Source of the DNA: Streptomyces violaceorubidus
GTDB lineage: Bacteria; Actinomycetota; Actinomycetes; Streptomycetales; Streptomycetaceae
Length of the DNA: 64,000 nucleotides
Assembly: GCF_000717995.1 (NCBI RefSeq)
Contig: NZ_JODM01000006.1
Span: 310,001 to 374,000 of the forward strand
Reading direction: 5' to 3'
How positions within the stretch are numbered: the first letter of the stretch is position 1; each line of letters starts with the position of its first letter. Below are positions 17,721-25,465 of the stretch, in pieces. Below the pieces are notes generated by a model. That model saw nothing but the letters and a program-made list of their open reading frames with translations. It was not told the origin of the DNA and ran no database searches. The position numbers and the translations under genes were made by a program.

Positions 17721-18312
17721 CGGCCGTCTCCTTCAGCGCCTCGAAGAGCAGGGCGGCCGAGGTCGCCCCCGGGTCCTGGTGCCCGATACTGCGCTCACCC
17801 AGATAGCTCGCCCTGCCCTTGCGGGCCTGTAGGGGCGTGGTCGCCTCGGCACCCTCCAGGGCCGCCGTGCCGGCCGCGGCGAACGAGTCGCCCAGGGCGT
17901 CCACGGCGGGCACCAGGGCGTCCACCATCGTCTTGTCCCCCGGGGCGGCACCGCCGAGCGTCCGGACGGCGTCCACACCCGCGCGCAGCGCCTCGGCCAG
18001 CTGCTCCGCGCTCACCTCGGGGGAGTCCCCGAGCGCCTTGCCGGTACGGCGCAGCAGCGTCCCGTACAGGGGCCCCGAGGCGCCGCCGACCGTGGAGATG
18101 AGCTGTCGGCCGGCGAGGGTCAGCACGGCGCCGGGGGTGCCGGGCGCCTCCTTCTCCAGCGTGGCGGCCACGGCCCTGAACCCGCGCTGGAGATTGCTGC
18201 CGTGGTCGGCGTCGCCGATGGGTGAGTCGAGGGCGGTGAGCCGATCCGCCTCGCGGTCGACCAGCGCGGTGGCCGCCGTCATCCAGCGGCGGAAGAAGTC
18301 GGCGTCGAGCAC
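17713..18312 (-). CDS. dhaL: Dihydroxyacetone kinase subunit DhaL
   Basis: A 199-residue all-helical ADP-binding subunit that transfers phosphate from ADP, recharged by DhaM, to dihydroxyacetone on DhaK. The magnesium/ADP motif SPIGDADHGSNLQRGF is at about residues 30-45. TVGGASGPLYGTLLRR and PGDKTMVDALVPA complete the nucleotide barrel. Its length matches the family. An AAGGAG site precedes GTG 18312. It is the middle gene of dhaK-dhaL-dhaM, 49 bp after dhaK, so the operon converts dihydroxyacetone to DHAP at the expense of PEP. Confidence 0.94.
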   Translation of the reverse strand: MLDADFFRRWMTAATALVDREADRLTALDSPIGDADHGSNLQRGFRAVAATLEKEAPGTPGAVLTLAGRQLISTVGGASGPLYGTLLRRTGKALGDSPEVSAEQLAEALRAGVDAVRTLGGAAPGDKTMVDALVPAVDALGDSFAAAGTAALEGAEATTPLQARKGRASYLGERSIGHQDPGATSAALLFEALKETAGE

Positions 18313-18361
18313 AGCATCTCCTTGCCTGGTAGGTACGTCGCGATTCTTCCCCGGCCCGCCG

Positions 18362-19354
18362 TCACATGCCCCACCGCAGGCCCGGCGTACTGACCGGCGC
18401 GTCCCACAGTCCGAGCAGTTCCTCGTCGATCTCGCACAGGGTGACCGAGGCGCCTGCCATGTCGAGGGAGGTGACGTAGTTGCCGACGAGGGTGCGTGCG
18501 ACCGCGACGCCCCGCTCGCCCAGCACGCGCTGCACCTCGGCGTTGAAGCCGTACAGCTCCAGCAGCGGCGTCGCCCCCATGCCGTTGACCAGGACCAGGA
18601 CGGGGTTGCGCGGGCCGAGGTCGGTCAGCACCGCGTCCACCGCGGCCTCGGCGATCTCGCCGGACGTCATCATGGGCCGCCGCTCCCGGCCGGGCTCCCC
18701 GTGGATGCCGATGCCCAGTTCCAGCTCACCGGCGGGGAGGTCGAAGGTGGGGCTGCCCTTGGCCGGAGTGGTGACGGCGCTGAGCGCCACCCCGAAACTG
18801 CGGGAGCTGTCGTTGACCCGGCGGGCGATCGCCTCCACCTGCTCCAGCGGCCTGCCCTCCCGCGCCGCCGCCCCGGCGATCTTCTCGACGAACAGGGTCG
18901 CCCCGGTACCGCGCCGGCCGGCGGTGTAGAGGCTGTCCGTCACCGCCACGTCGTCGTTGACCAGCACCTTCGCGACCTGGATGCCCTCGTCCTCGGCCAG
19001 TTCGGCGGCCATGTCGAAGTTGAGCACGTCACCGGTGTAGTTCTTGACCACGAAGAGCACCCCGGCCCCGCTGTCCACGGCCGCCGCGGCCCGCACCATC
19101 TGGTCCGGCACCGGCGAGGTGAAGACCTCGCCCGGACAGGCGGCCGACAGCATCCCGGGGCCCACGAACCCGCCGTGCAGCGGCTCGTGCCCGGAACCGC
19201 CCCCCGACACCAGGGCGACCTGCCCCGACACGGGCGCGTCCCGCCGCACGATCACCCTGTTCTCGACATCCACGGTCAACTCGGGATGGGCGGCCGCCAT
19301 ACCGCGCAACGCGTCCGCGACGACCGTCTCGGGGACGTTGATGAGCATCTTCAC
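18362..19354 (-). CDS. dhaK: Dihydroxyacetone kinase subunit DhaK
   Basis: A 330-residue substrate-binding subunit that holds dihydroxyacetone covalently as a hemiaminal on a His. The N-terminal domain has SGGGSGHEPLHGGFVG, the C-terminal catalytic His is in GIGIHGEPG, and VKNYTGDVLNF and NGMGATPLLELY are conserved. GTG 19354 follows AGGAG by 6 nt, and ATG 19348 is a less likely alternative. It leads the dhaKLM operon. Upstream, in a 370-bp gap, an inverted repeat at 19390-19409 is a possible operator. No dhaS or dhaR regulator is adjacent. Confidence 0.95.
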   Translation of the reverse strand: MKMLINVPETVVADALRGMAAAHPELTVDVENRVIVRRDAPVSGQVALVSGGGSGHEPLHGGFVGPGMLSAACPGEVFTSPVPDQMVRAAAAVDSGAGVLFVVKNYTGDVLNFDMAAELAEDEGIQVAKVLVNDDVAVTDSLYTAGRRGTGATLFVEKIAGAAAREGRPLEQVEAIARRVNDSSRSFGVALSAVTTPAKGSPTFDLPAGELELGIGIHGEPGRERRPMMTSGEIAEAAVDAVLTDLGPRNPVLVLVNGMGATPLLELYGFNAEVQRVLGERGVAVARTLVGNYVTSLDMAGASVTLCEIDEELLGLWDAPVSTPGLRWGM

Positions 19355-19389
19355 GGGTGTCTCCTAGGCTGATGAGCAGATAGGCGTTT

Positions 19390-19409
19390 GACCAGTGTTT
19401 CTGCTGGTC
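19390..19409. promoter_or_regulatory. Inverted repeat upstream of dhaK
   Basis: GACCAG and CTGGTC arms are separated by 8 nt. The repeat ends 36 bp before the dhaK start and is a candidate operator or leader hairpin. The remaining gap to 19725 has no supported gene and carries direct repeat R1. Confidence 0.4.
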
Positions 19410-19580
19410 AGGGTGGTGAAGGTTGGTTCCTGATCTCGGCGGTGGACGGCGGTAGACGGCGGTAAGTGGCGGTGGTGAGCGGGTTCTGACGGTACTGATG
19501 CTGACTCGACGCCGACCTTGGTGACCCGTCGTCAGGTTTTGGCGGCGAGTCGGACTACGGGCCGACAAGAGTGCTGCAAG

Positions 19581-19615
19581 GGAAGTATCGACCTTGCGAC
19601 CGCGAAGGTCACGCG
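19581..19615. repeat. Direct repeat R1 flanking the NTPase island
   Basis: This 35-bp stretch matches 23007-23041 at 31 of 35 positions in the same orientation. Both copies carry GCGAAGGTCACGCG. Together they bracket the repeat-protein gene and its small membrane partner. No tRNA structure is visible here. Confidence 0.7.
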
Positions 19616-19725
19616 AGGCGACGTCTGAAGAGGCCAGGGAGTACCGATCTGGCAGACACGGCCAAAGCGCGGGAGTTGGTCTCGTCATCAACCGACCTGC
19701 CCGCCCGCCGAAGAGCCGCGCCCAA

Positions 19726-22521
19726 CTACCGACCGGCGCCACTTCGGTCCGGGCCATCGGGGGAGCCACGTAATGCCGACAGGCGTGCCAGAGCGCTGGG
19801 GTTGCCGGCGTCCGCGGCGATGCGGGCGAGTTGCCCGGCCCGGCGCTTGTCTCCCGCGAGCTCCAGGATGATGGCCATGCGTGCCATGGCCATCGTGTCC
19901 CCTGCGTCGGCGGCGAGGCGGGTCATGTTCTCGGCCCCTTCTTGGTCGCCCTTTGCTTCGCGTATGTCGGCCAAGCGCATCAGCGGGGTGGTACATCCCC
20001 GCTCGGCAGCCTCCTGGGCGAGCCGTACGGCGTCCTCATGGCTTCCGACGTGTTCGCGCATCTCCGCCAGCCGCGCGAAGACGCTGATGTCGCCGGCGTC
20101 AGCCGAAAGCCGCGCCAGCCCCTCGGCTTCCTCACGATGCCCGGCCACTTCCTTGAGATCGGCCAGCCGTGCCGCGGCGTTGGCATTGCTCTTCTCCGCC
20201 GCCTCCTTGGCGAGGCGCTCCGCCCCGTGAAGATCTCCCCGGTCCACGTGCAGCTCTGCCAATCGGGCCACCGCTGTGGGGATGCCTGCCTCGTCGGCCT
20301 GCCGCAACAGGCGCTCAGCCCCCTCTGCATCACCCGCCGCCCCGCGGAGCGCCGCGATCCGAATCAGAGCGAACCGGTGACCGGCGCCGATCGCCTGCTG
20401 TGCCAGCCTCCCGGCATCCTCGTGCGCGCCGGCTGCCTCGCGCATCTCGGCCAGCCGCACCAGGGCGAAGGACTGACCTGCTCGTGCGGCTCGGCGGGCG
20501 AACTGCTCCGCCTCCTCTCGACGACCGGCTGCTTCCCTCGTCGCCGCCAGCCGGGCGAGCGCGCTGGCATTCCCCACCCGGCCCGCGAGCTGGTAGAGGC
20601 GCATGGCATTGGTGCTTGCTGCAGGGCCCTTGCCTTCCTGGATGACTGCCAGCCGGACGAGAGCCGTGGTGTCGCCCGCCTTGGCGGCCAGTTGACCCAG
20701 CCGCTCGGCTCCCTGTGCGGCCCCCGCCAGTTGTCTCATCTCAGCGAGTCGGACCAGCGAGCTCGTGTCCCCGGCGGCGGCAGCACGGGTGGCCAGTTCT
20801 TCCGCCGCCCTTCGCAGCCCTTGGTTCTCACAGATCTCCGCCAGCTGCACCAGCCCCTGGGGGTCTCCCGCATCGGCGGCCTGCTGGGCGAGATCCTCTG
20901 CCTCCGAGATGTGGCCGGCTCGGTGACGTGCCACGGCCAGCCGGATGAGAGCGGTGATGCTTCCCGATTCCGCGGCTTGCCGGAGAAGCAGGTCGGCTTC
21001 TCCCCAGTCGCCGCCGGCCCGGCGGATCTCGGCGAGTTCCGCCAACGCGTCGACACTGCCTTGGTCTGCGGCCCGTTGGGCGAGTTGCTCGGCCCAGCCG
21101 AACCGGTGACGGATCCTGGCGGCACACGCGAGGTTGAGCAGGCTGTCCGAGGTGAGATGCCCCTGTGCCGCCTGCCAGAACGACTTCGGTGGGCACAGGC
21201 GGGCACGGCCCCGGCGCCCGTGTTGCTCCAGGTAGTCGGCAAGTCGGTAGCAAGCTGAAGTGCCGGTCATGGTCCCGGCGTGTCTCTGGGAGGAGCGAGG
21301 GCGGACGCGACGCAGGGGAGCAAGTCGGCCATGGACGGGCACGGTCACGTCGGCGAATGCCTCGTCCAGCCAGTTGTCGGTCAGATCGTCGTACTCGTCG
21401 TCGTTGAGGTAGTCCTCCACGGCCTGTTCGAGGAAGCCGACCGGCAGATGCACTGCGGCGCCCAGACGTCGCGCGTCTATGGCGACATCGAGCAAGGCGC
21501 GGGCCGGCGGACCTGCCTTCTCGTAGCGGCGCACCAACTCCGGTGCTCCCGCGAGGAACTGTGTCAGTCGGCCACTGTCCGTGTGGTGCAGAGCGTGGGC
21601 GAGCTGCCGGTCACCGGCCGTCGCGAGGACCTCGGCCTTGCTGAGGGCGATGTGGTCGAACCGGTCCGGCAGCGTGATGAGGCGCCCAGCCAGCAGAGAG
21701 CGAACCTGCGGATGCGCATCCGGCGCGCCGGGACGCGGCAGGGTCATGTAGTCGTCCTGGTACTCGGGCCACATCGTTCCCAGCACAAGTACGGGGCTGC
21801 GCGATACGTCGGTGAGCAGTCTGTGAAGGGCGGCCGCGACCCGCTCGCCGTTCTCTCCCCCGAAGTACTGCTGGGCATCGTTCAACCAGACCACTGTCTG
21901 GGGTTCCACCCGATGCAGATCGGCAAGCGCGGCTTCGGGGCGCGTGGGGTCGAAGGGATGCCACAACCGCCATCCGTAAGCGGTCAGCGGTTGAATCGCC
22001 TCCCAGCAGGCGCGCGTCTTGCCCGTCGAGGAAGGCCCCACCAGTACGGCCATGCCGCTGTGACCCTCGCACGCGGCCTCCACAACCGTGGCGAGATGCT
22101 CGTCATGAGGACGGCGTACGTACGCCGGCAGCCTCCCGGCGCGCCCCCGTCGACCTCCCTCCCGTGAGCCGTTGGAACCGGAGGACGTGACGGGCGCCTC
22201 GACGGCGTAGTGCACCTCCAAGTCGTGGGGGTCCCACAGGCGGATCGTGGTGCCCGGCGCTCCCCTGTCGCCTGCGGCTCGACCGCGCCCGCAGGCCGTC
22301 TCCAGCAGTTCCAGGAGAGTATCCGTGTCCAGGCGCAAGGCACGGGCCAAGGCCCCGACCGTGTCCGCCGAGGGCCCCGGCGCCCCCGGGCTGAGAGCTC
22401 GGCTGACCGTGGTGCGACCCAGCCCCGCGACGTGGGCGAGTTCGGTCTGGTTGAGCCCTCGAGCTATCCGTCCCGACTCGAGCCGGGACCGCAACTCCCT
22501 CAGGGCCGCTGCGTCGCGCAC
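19726..22521 (-). CDS. HTH - P-loop NTPase - 14x32-residue helical repeat protein (STAND-like)
   Basis: A protein of about 931 residues. An XRE/HTH domain (about 10-75, with LNQTELAHVAGLGRTTVSRAL) is followed by a linker and an NTPase domain. That domain has Walker A GPSSTGKT near residue 165 and a Walker B-like VVWLND near 213. The C-terminal half (about 475-925) is 14 consecutive units of 32 residues with the pattern EAExLAxxAAxAGDxxALxRLAExRExAG; one unit has two extra residues. The layout sensor array - NTPase - DNA-binding head is STAND-like. The start is uncertain: GTG 22521 is 11 nt from GGGGGAG, and TTG 22530 is the alternative. Function is unknown. The direct repeats on both sides and the lower GC of the flanks suggest acquisition. 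Confidence 0.85.
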   Translation of the reverse strand: MRDAAALRELRSRLESGRIARGLNQTELAHVAGLGRTTVSRALSPGAPGPSADTVGALARALRLDTDTLLELLETACGRGRAAGDRGAPGTTIRLWDPHDLEVHYAVEAPVTSSGSNGSREGGRRGRAGRLPAYVRRPHDEHLATVVEAACEGHSGMAVLVGPSSTGKTRACWEAIQPLTAYGWRLWHPFDPTRPEAALADLHRVEPQTVVWLNDAQQYFGGENGERVAAALHRLLTDVSRSPVLVLGTMWPEYQDDYMTLPRPGAPDAHPQVRSLLAGRLITLPDRFDHIALSKAEVLATAGDRQLAHALHHTDSGRLTQFLAGAPELVRRYEKAGPPARALLDVAIDARRLGAAVHLPVGFLEQAVEDYLNDDEYDDLTDNWLDEAFADVTVPVHGRLAPLRRVRPRSSQRHAGTMTGTSACYRLADYLEQHGRRGRARLCPPKSFWQAAQGHLTSDSLLNLACAARIRHRFGWAEQLAQRAADQGSVDALAELAEIRRAGGDWGEADLLLRQAAESGSITALIRLAVARHRAGHISEAEDLAQQAADAGDPQGLVQLAEICENQGLRRAAEELATRAAAAGDTSSLVRLAEMRQLAGAAQGAERLGQLAAKAGDTTALVRLAVIQEGKGPAASTNAMRLYQLAGRVGNASALARLAATREAAGRREEAEQFARRAARAGQSFALVRLAEMREAAGAHEDAGRLAQQAIGAGHRFALIRIAALRGAAGDAEGAERLLRQADEAGIPTAVARLAELHVDRGDLHGAERLAKEAAEKSNANAAARLADLKEVAGHREEAEGLARLSADAGDISVFARLAEMREHVGSHEDAVRLAQEAAERGCTTPLMRLADIREAKGDQEGAENMTRLAADAGDTMAMARMAIILELAGDKRRAGQLARIAADAGNPSALARLSALRGSPDGPDRSGAGR

Positions 22522-22552
22522 CTCTTCCAAGTCTCCCCCTGGACAACCCCAT

Positions 22553-22599
22553 GTGTTCGTCCGTGTTCATCTTCGCCCACCGCACCATGGCGAACACGG
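22553..22599. promoter_or_regulatory. Inverted repeat between NTPase and small membrane gene
   Basis: CCGTGTTC (22561-22568) and GAACACGG (22592-22599) form 8-bp arms. An additional GTGTTC half-site lies at 22553-22558. The site sits between the divergent genes, as expected of an operator for the HTH protein. Confidence 0.5.
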
Positions 22600-22658
22600 T
22601 CTTCCGCAAGGTCACTGCCACGACAACACTCGTACCGAAGCACGGGGAAGGCCAACAC

Positions 22659-22865
22659 ATGTCCAGCCACGGTTCCGTCATCGTCCTGACCTGCCTGGTA
22701 GCGCTCTTGACCGGCACACTGGTGGCAGCGGCGGCCGGCTACCTCGCCCGCCGTGACCACGCTTCCTATCCAGCGGCGATCACTCGGGCAGCGGTCGCCT
22801 TCGCTGCCACGCTCACCTTTGCCACGGCACTGGCAACAGCACTCCACACGGCCACGGGGCAGTAG
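22659..22865 (+). CDS. Small two-TM membrane protein (68 aa)
   Basis: A 68-residue protein with two hydrophobic segments, about 7-28 (VIVLTCLVALLTGTLVAAAA) and 45-62 (AAVAFAATLTFATALATAL). They are joined by a short basic loop YLARRDHAS. A GGGGAAGG site lies 7 nt before ATG 22659, which decides the start. It is divergent from the HTH-NTPase gene, inside the direct-repeat-bounded segment. I do not recognise the family. The size and topology resemble holin-like or toxin-like proteins as well as many harmless small membrane proteins, so an effector role is only a hypothesis. Confidence 0.65.
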   Translation: MSSHGSVIVLTCLVALLTGTLVAAAAGYLARRDHASYPAAITRAAVAFAATLTFATALATALHTATGQ

Positions 22866-23006
22866 AACGGTGACTTGATCGGCGTCGGCTCCTTGGCCCG
22901 GGCACGGACAAGAAGCTGCCCATCCTGCGGCCGGGCCGGGTCGCCAAGGACATGTCTCCTGACTCATGCCGGGAGTCCGCTGACCAAGTGCCTGCGAGCA
23001 CGGGCC

Positions 23007-23041
23007 GGACGTATCGGCCTTGCGGCAGCGAAGGTCACGCG
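23007..23041. repeat. Direct repeat R2 flanking the NTPase island
   Basis: The partner of R1 (31/35 identical). It lies in the 256-bp gap between the small membrane gene and the metallophosphoesterase. No gene is supported in the rest of this gap. Confidence 0.7.
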
Positions 23042-23121
23042 GGCAGGGGGTGGGCGCGCCCCCGTCCTGGCCGTGTCGGGGTGGTCGGACGCTCCGCGTG
23101 GAGGTGCCGGACCGCCGCGTA

Positions 23122-24342
23122 CTACGGCGAGGTGGCCGACTGCGGGCTGCGCAGGACGAGCAGGGTGATCTCGCTGGGGGCGAAGACGCGGAACGGGGGA
23201 CCCCAGAAGCCGGTGCCGCGGCTGGTGTAGAGGAGGGTGCGGGCGCCGTGGCGGCTCAGGCCGGCGAGGGCGGGCTGGTCGAGGCGGACCAGGTGGTGGA
23301 AGGGCCAGATCTGGCCGCCGTGGGTGTGGCCGGAGAGCTGGAGGTCGACGCCGGCGGCTGCCGCCCGGTCGACGAACGCGGGCTGATGCGCCAGGAGCAG
23401 GACGGGCAGGGCGGGGTCGGCGCCGGTGAGGGCTCCGGCGAGGTGGGCGCGGTGACCCGCCAGACCGGAGGATGCGGCGGTGACGTCGTCCACGCCGGCC
23501 ACCACGAGGGTGTCGCCTCCGCGTTCGAGCAGCACATGGCGGTTGCGCAGCGGCTGCCAGCCCAGCTCGTCCATCAGGTCGACCCAGCCCTGGGCCTCGC
23601 TGTAGTACTCGTGGTTGCCGGTGACGTACACCCGGGCATGGGTGGCCCGGACGGTACCGAGGGGGGCGGCCTGGGCACGGCGTCGTTCGGCCGTGCCGTC
23701 CGCGATGTCGCCGGTGTGGCAGACCAGGTCGGCCTCCAGGGAGTTCACCGTCTCGCACACCCGTGCCGACCAGCGGGCGCGGTCCAGCGGACCGTAGTGG
23801 GTGTCCGTGACGAGGACCACCCGGAGGCCGTCCAACCCCGCACCCAGCCGGGGGAGCCGTACGTCGAGCCGGCGCACGCGTGGCACCCGGCGAGCCTCGG
23901 CGTACCCCCAGGTGAGCAGTACGGCGGTCACGCCGAGGACGGCCCAGGTGACGATCCGGGCCCGGTCCTGACCCGCACCCACGTCGGCCACGGCCAGGAC
24001 GAGACGCAGGAGGACGCCGAGCAGGACGGACCAGGTGAACAGGACCCAGCTGGTGCCCAGCAGCGTGTCACCGATGATCGCCGCCCGGTCCTGCTGCCGT
24101 CGGCCGTGGCCGCGCACCATCGCGAGCGGCATGCCCACGAGGCCGAGGGCGAACAGGGCGGTGCCGGCCAGGGTGACGGGCAGCGGCCAGTGCTGGCCGG
24201 CGTGCAGCAGCACCCAGCAGGGCACGGCCCACAGCAGGACGGGGGCGAGCAGGGGGACGTAGCGCATCAGGCGGTGCAGCCGGCTCTGCCGCGGCGTTCG
24301 CACCTCGCCCTCGGCGGGCCGGGTGCCGCTGGTGTCGGTCAC
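23122..24342 (-). CDS. Membrane-anchored metallophosphoesterase (YkuE/YaeI-like)
   Basis: A 406-residue protein. Four hydrophobic segments in the first 150 residues (for example VPLLAPVLLWAVPCWVLL and VLFTWSVLLGVLLRLVLAV) precede a calcineurin-type phosphodiesterase domain. The metal motifs are in order: VTDTHYGPLD, VCHTGDIADG, VTGNHEYYS, LLAHQPAF and LSGHTHGGQIWPF. The family includes UDP-diacylglucosamine and lipid-linked diphosphate hydrolases. GTG 24342 follows GGAGGGGG. The gene stands alone. The substrate is unknown but a membrane lipid or lipid-linked sugar is likely given the anchor. Confidence 0.92.
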   Translation of the reverse strand: MTDTSGTRPAEGEVRTPRQSRLHRLMRYVPLLAPVLLWAVPCWVLLHAGQHWPLPVTLAGTALFALGLVGMPLAMVRGHGRRQQDRAAIIGDTLLGTSWVLFTWSVLLGVLLRLVLAVADVGAGQDRARIVTWAVLGVTAVLLTWGYAEARRVPRVRRLDVRLPRLGAGLDGLRVVLVTDTHYGPLDRARWSARVCETVNSLEADLVCHTGDIADGTAERRRAQAAPLGTVRATHARVYVTGNHEYYSEAQGWVDLMDELGWQPLRNRHVLLERGGDTLVVAGVDDVTAASSGLAGHRAHLAGALTGADPALPVLLLAHQPAFVDRAAAAGVDLQLSGHTHGGQIWPFHHLVRLDQPALAGLSRHGARTLLYTSRGTGFWGPPFRVFAPSEITLLVLRSPQSATSP

Positions 24343-24509
24343 GCTTCCCCCTCCTTCACCGGGCTGCGGTCCCGCGCACTGTATCGGGTCGCCCCCGGAG
24401 CGGACGGACCGGTGTCCACCCGGATCCTGCGCCCCGCGGGTCACGGGCGACGGGCGATCCAGGTGGTGCGGGTGGTGCGTACGGTCACGTCGTCACGGCG
24501 GGCGATGCC

Positions 24510-24712
24510 GTGCGGCTGCGTCTCCACCACCACGCCGTCGGCGACCTCACCCTCGCCTTCGAGGGCCTGGAGCCGGCCGCCGCGCCCGGCTCACGCTCAC
24601 CGTCTACACCGCCGAACCCGGCTCGGCCTCCGAAGAGGGCCTGCGCCTCCTGGCTTCCTGGGCCGCCACCCGTAAAGCCGCCCCGGAGACGGAACGCTCC
24701 ACGGCCGGCTGA
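24510..24712 (+). pseudogene. Remnant of an XRE/MmyB-type regulator, C-terminal end, frameshifted
   Basis: The plus strand carries the last part of an MmyB-like ligand-binding domain. One frame reads HHHAVGDLTLAFEGLEP and, after a shift near 24580-24595, another reads LTLTVYTAEPGSASEEGL followed by LRLLASWAATRKA and a stop at 24712. These are the family's terminal motifs. No HTH domain or start remains upstream, and the rest of the 384-bp gap (24343-24726) shows nothing else. It is a decayed fragment. Confidence 0.65.
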
Positions 24713-24726
24713 CCGCTGCCGGGCCC

Positions 24727-25353
24727 TCAGACGTGCGGCGCCGAGGAAAAGCCCGTCCAGCGAAGCTCGGCGGGCAGGTGCCGCATGTCGTTGGAGAGGA
24801 GGACGGAGGCCGCTCGGCCGGGCGCGTAGCGGATGACGGTGAGCGCCGCGTTGCCGTGGTCGAGGCCGAGCCACCGCCACTTCGGTGCGTGCATGGCGTC
24901 GCGGACGAGCCAGGCGATGAGGAAGTTGTGGGTGACGACGAGTTCGTGCCGGTCCTCGGCGCCGTCCGTAACGGCCCCCGTGAAACGACGCAGCGCCTGA
25001 CGGGCGAGCTCGGGACCGTGCCGGCGTTCCTCGTCCGTGGCACCGGCGAGGAAGCCGAGGTAGTGGTCCGCCGACTCGGCTGGGAGCTCCGCCCGTTCCG
25101 GTATGTGGGGCACGTAGTCACCGGCGCTCTCCGAAACGCGCGGCGTGACACCCTCCAGTTCGTCCGCGACCAGGCGCGCGGTCTCCTGCGCCCGCGGCAG
25201 GGGACCGTGGTGGACGGCGGTCAGGGGAACGTCGCGCAGGCGCCGGCCGAGCAGGGTGGCCTGGCGCCGGCCGGCCTCCGTGAGCGTGCTCTCGTCCGGT
25301 GAGGCCTCGCCGTGCCGCGCGAGGTAGAGGTAGCGGGTGGCCGTGCCGGTCAT
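24727..25353 (-). CDS. Histidine phosphatase superfamily protein
   Basis: A 208-residue phosphoglycerate-mutase-like phosphatase. The phospho-acceptor motif LARHGEAS is at about 11-18, GPLPRAQETA follows at about 50, an Arg/Glu pair occurs mid-domain, and the second catalytic His is in VVTHNFLIAWL. The fold covers the whole protein and there is no signal peptide. These enzymes act on small phosphoesters. The substrate is not determined by sequence. The gene lies between the MmyB remnant and a PP2C gene on the same strand, 112 bp from the latter, without clear operon coupling. Confidence 0.9.
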   Translation of the reverse strand: MTGTATRYLYLARHGEASPDESTLTEAGRRQATLLGRRLRDVPLTAVHHGPLPRAQETARLVADELEGVTPRVSESAGDYVPHIPERAELPAESADHYLGFLAGATDEERRHGPELARQALRRFTGAVTDGAEDRHELVVTHNFLIAWLVRDAMHAPKWRWLGLDHGNAALTVIRYAPGRAASVLLSNDMRHLPAELRWTGFSSAPHV

Positions 25354-25465
25354 CTTCGACTCCTCGGGCGTGCCGGCGATCTTGTGCTGACACGGACGTC
25401 GGCCCCCCGCGCCCCGGTTCCCTCGGCCGACCCCGCGAAAGCGGCGGCACCACGGTCCGCGCGCG

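Noticed and set aside
19581..19615. Direct repeat R1 as a tRNA-derived attachment site
   Set aside because: No cloverleaf, anticodon loop or T-arm consensus is visible in either repeat copy.
19726..22521. 96-bp periodicity read as a CRISPR-like or satellite array
   Set aside because: The period is exactly 32 codons inside an open frame with conserved residues at fixed positions, so it is a protein repeat.
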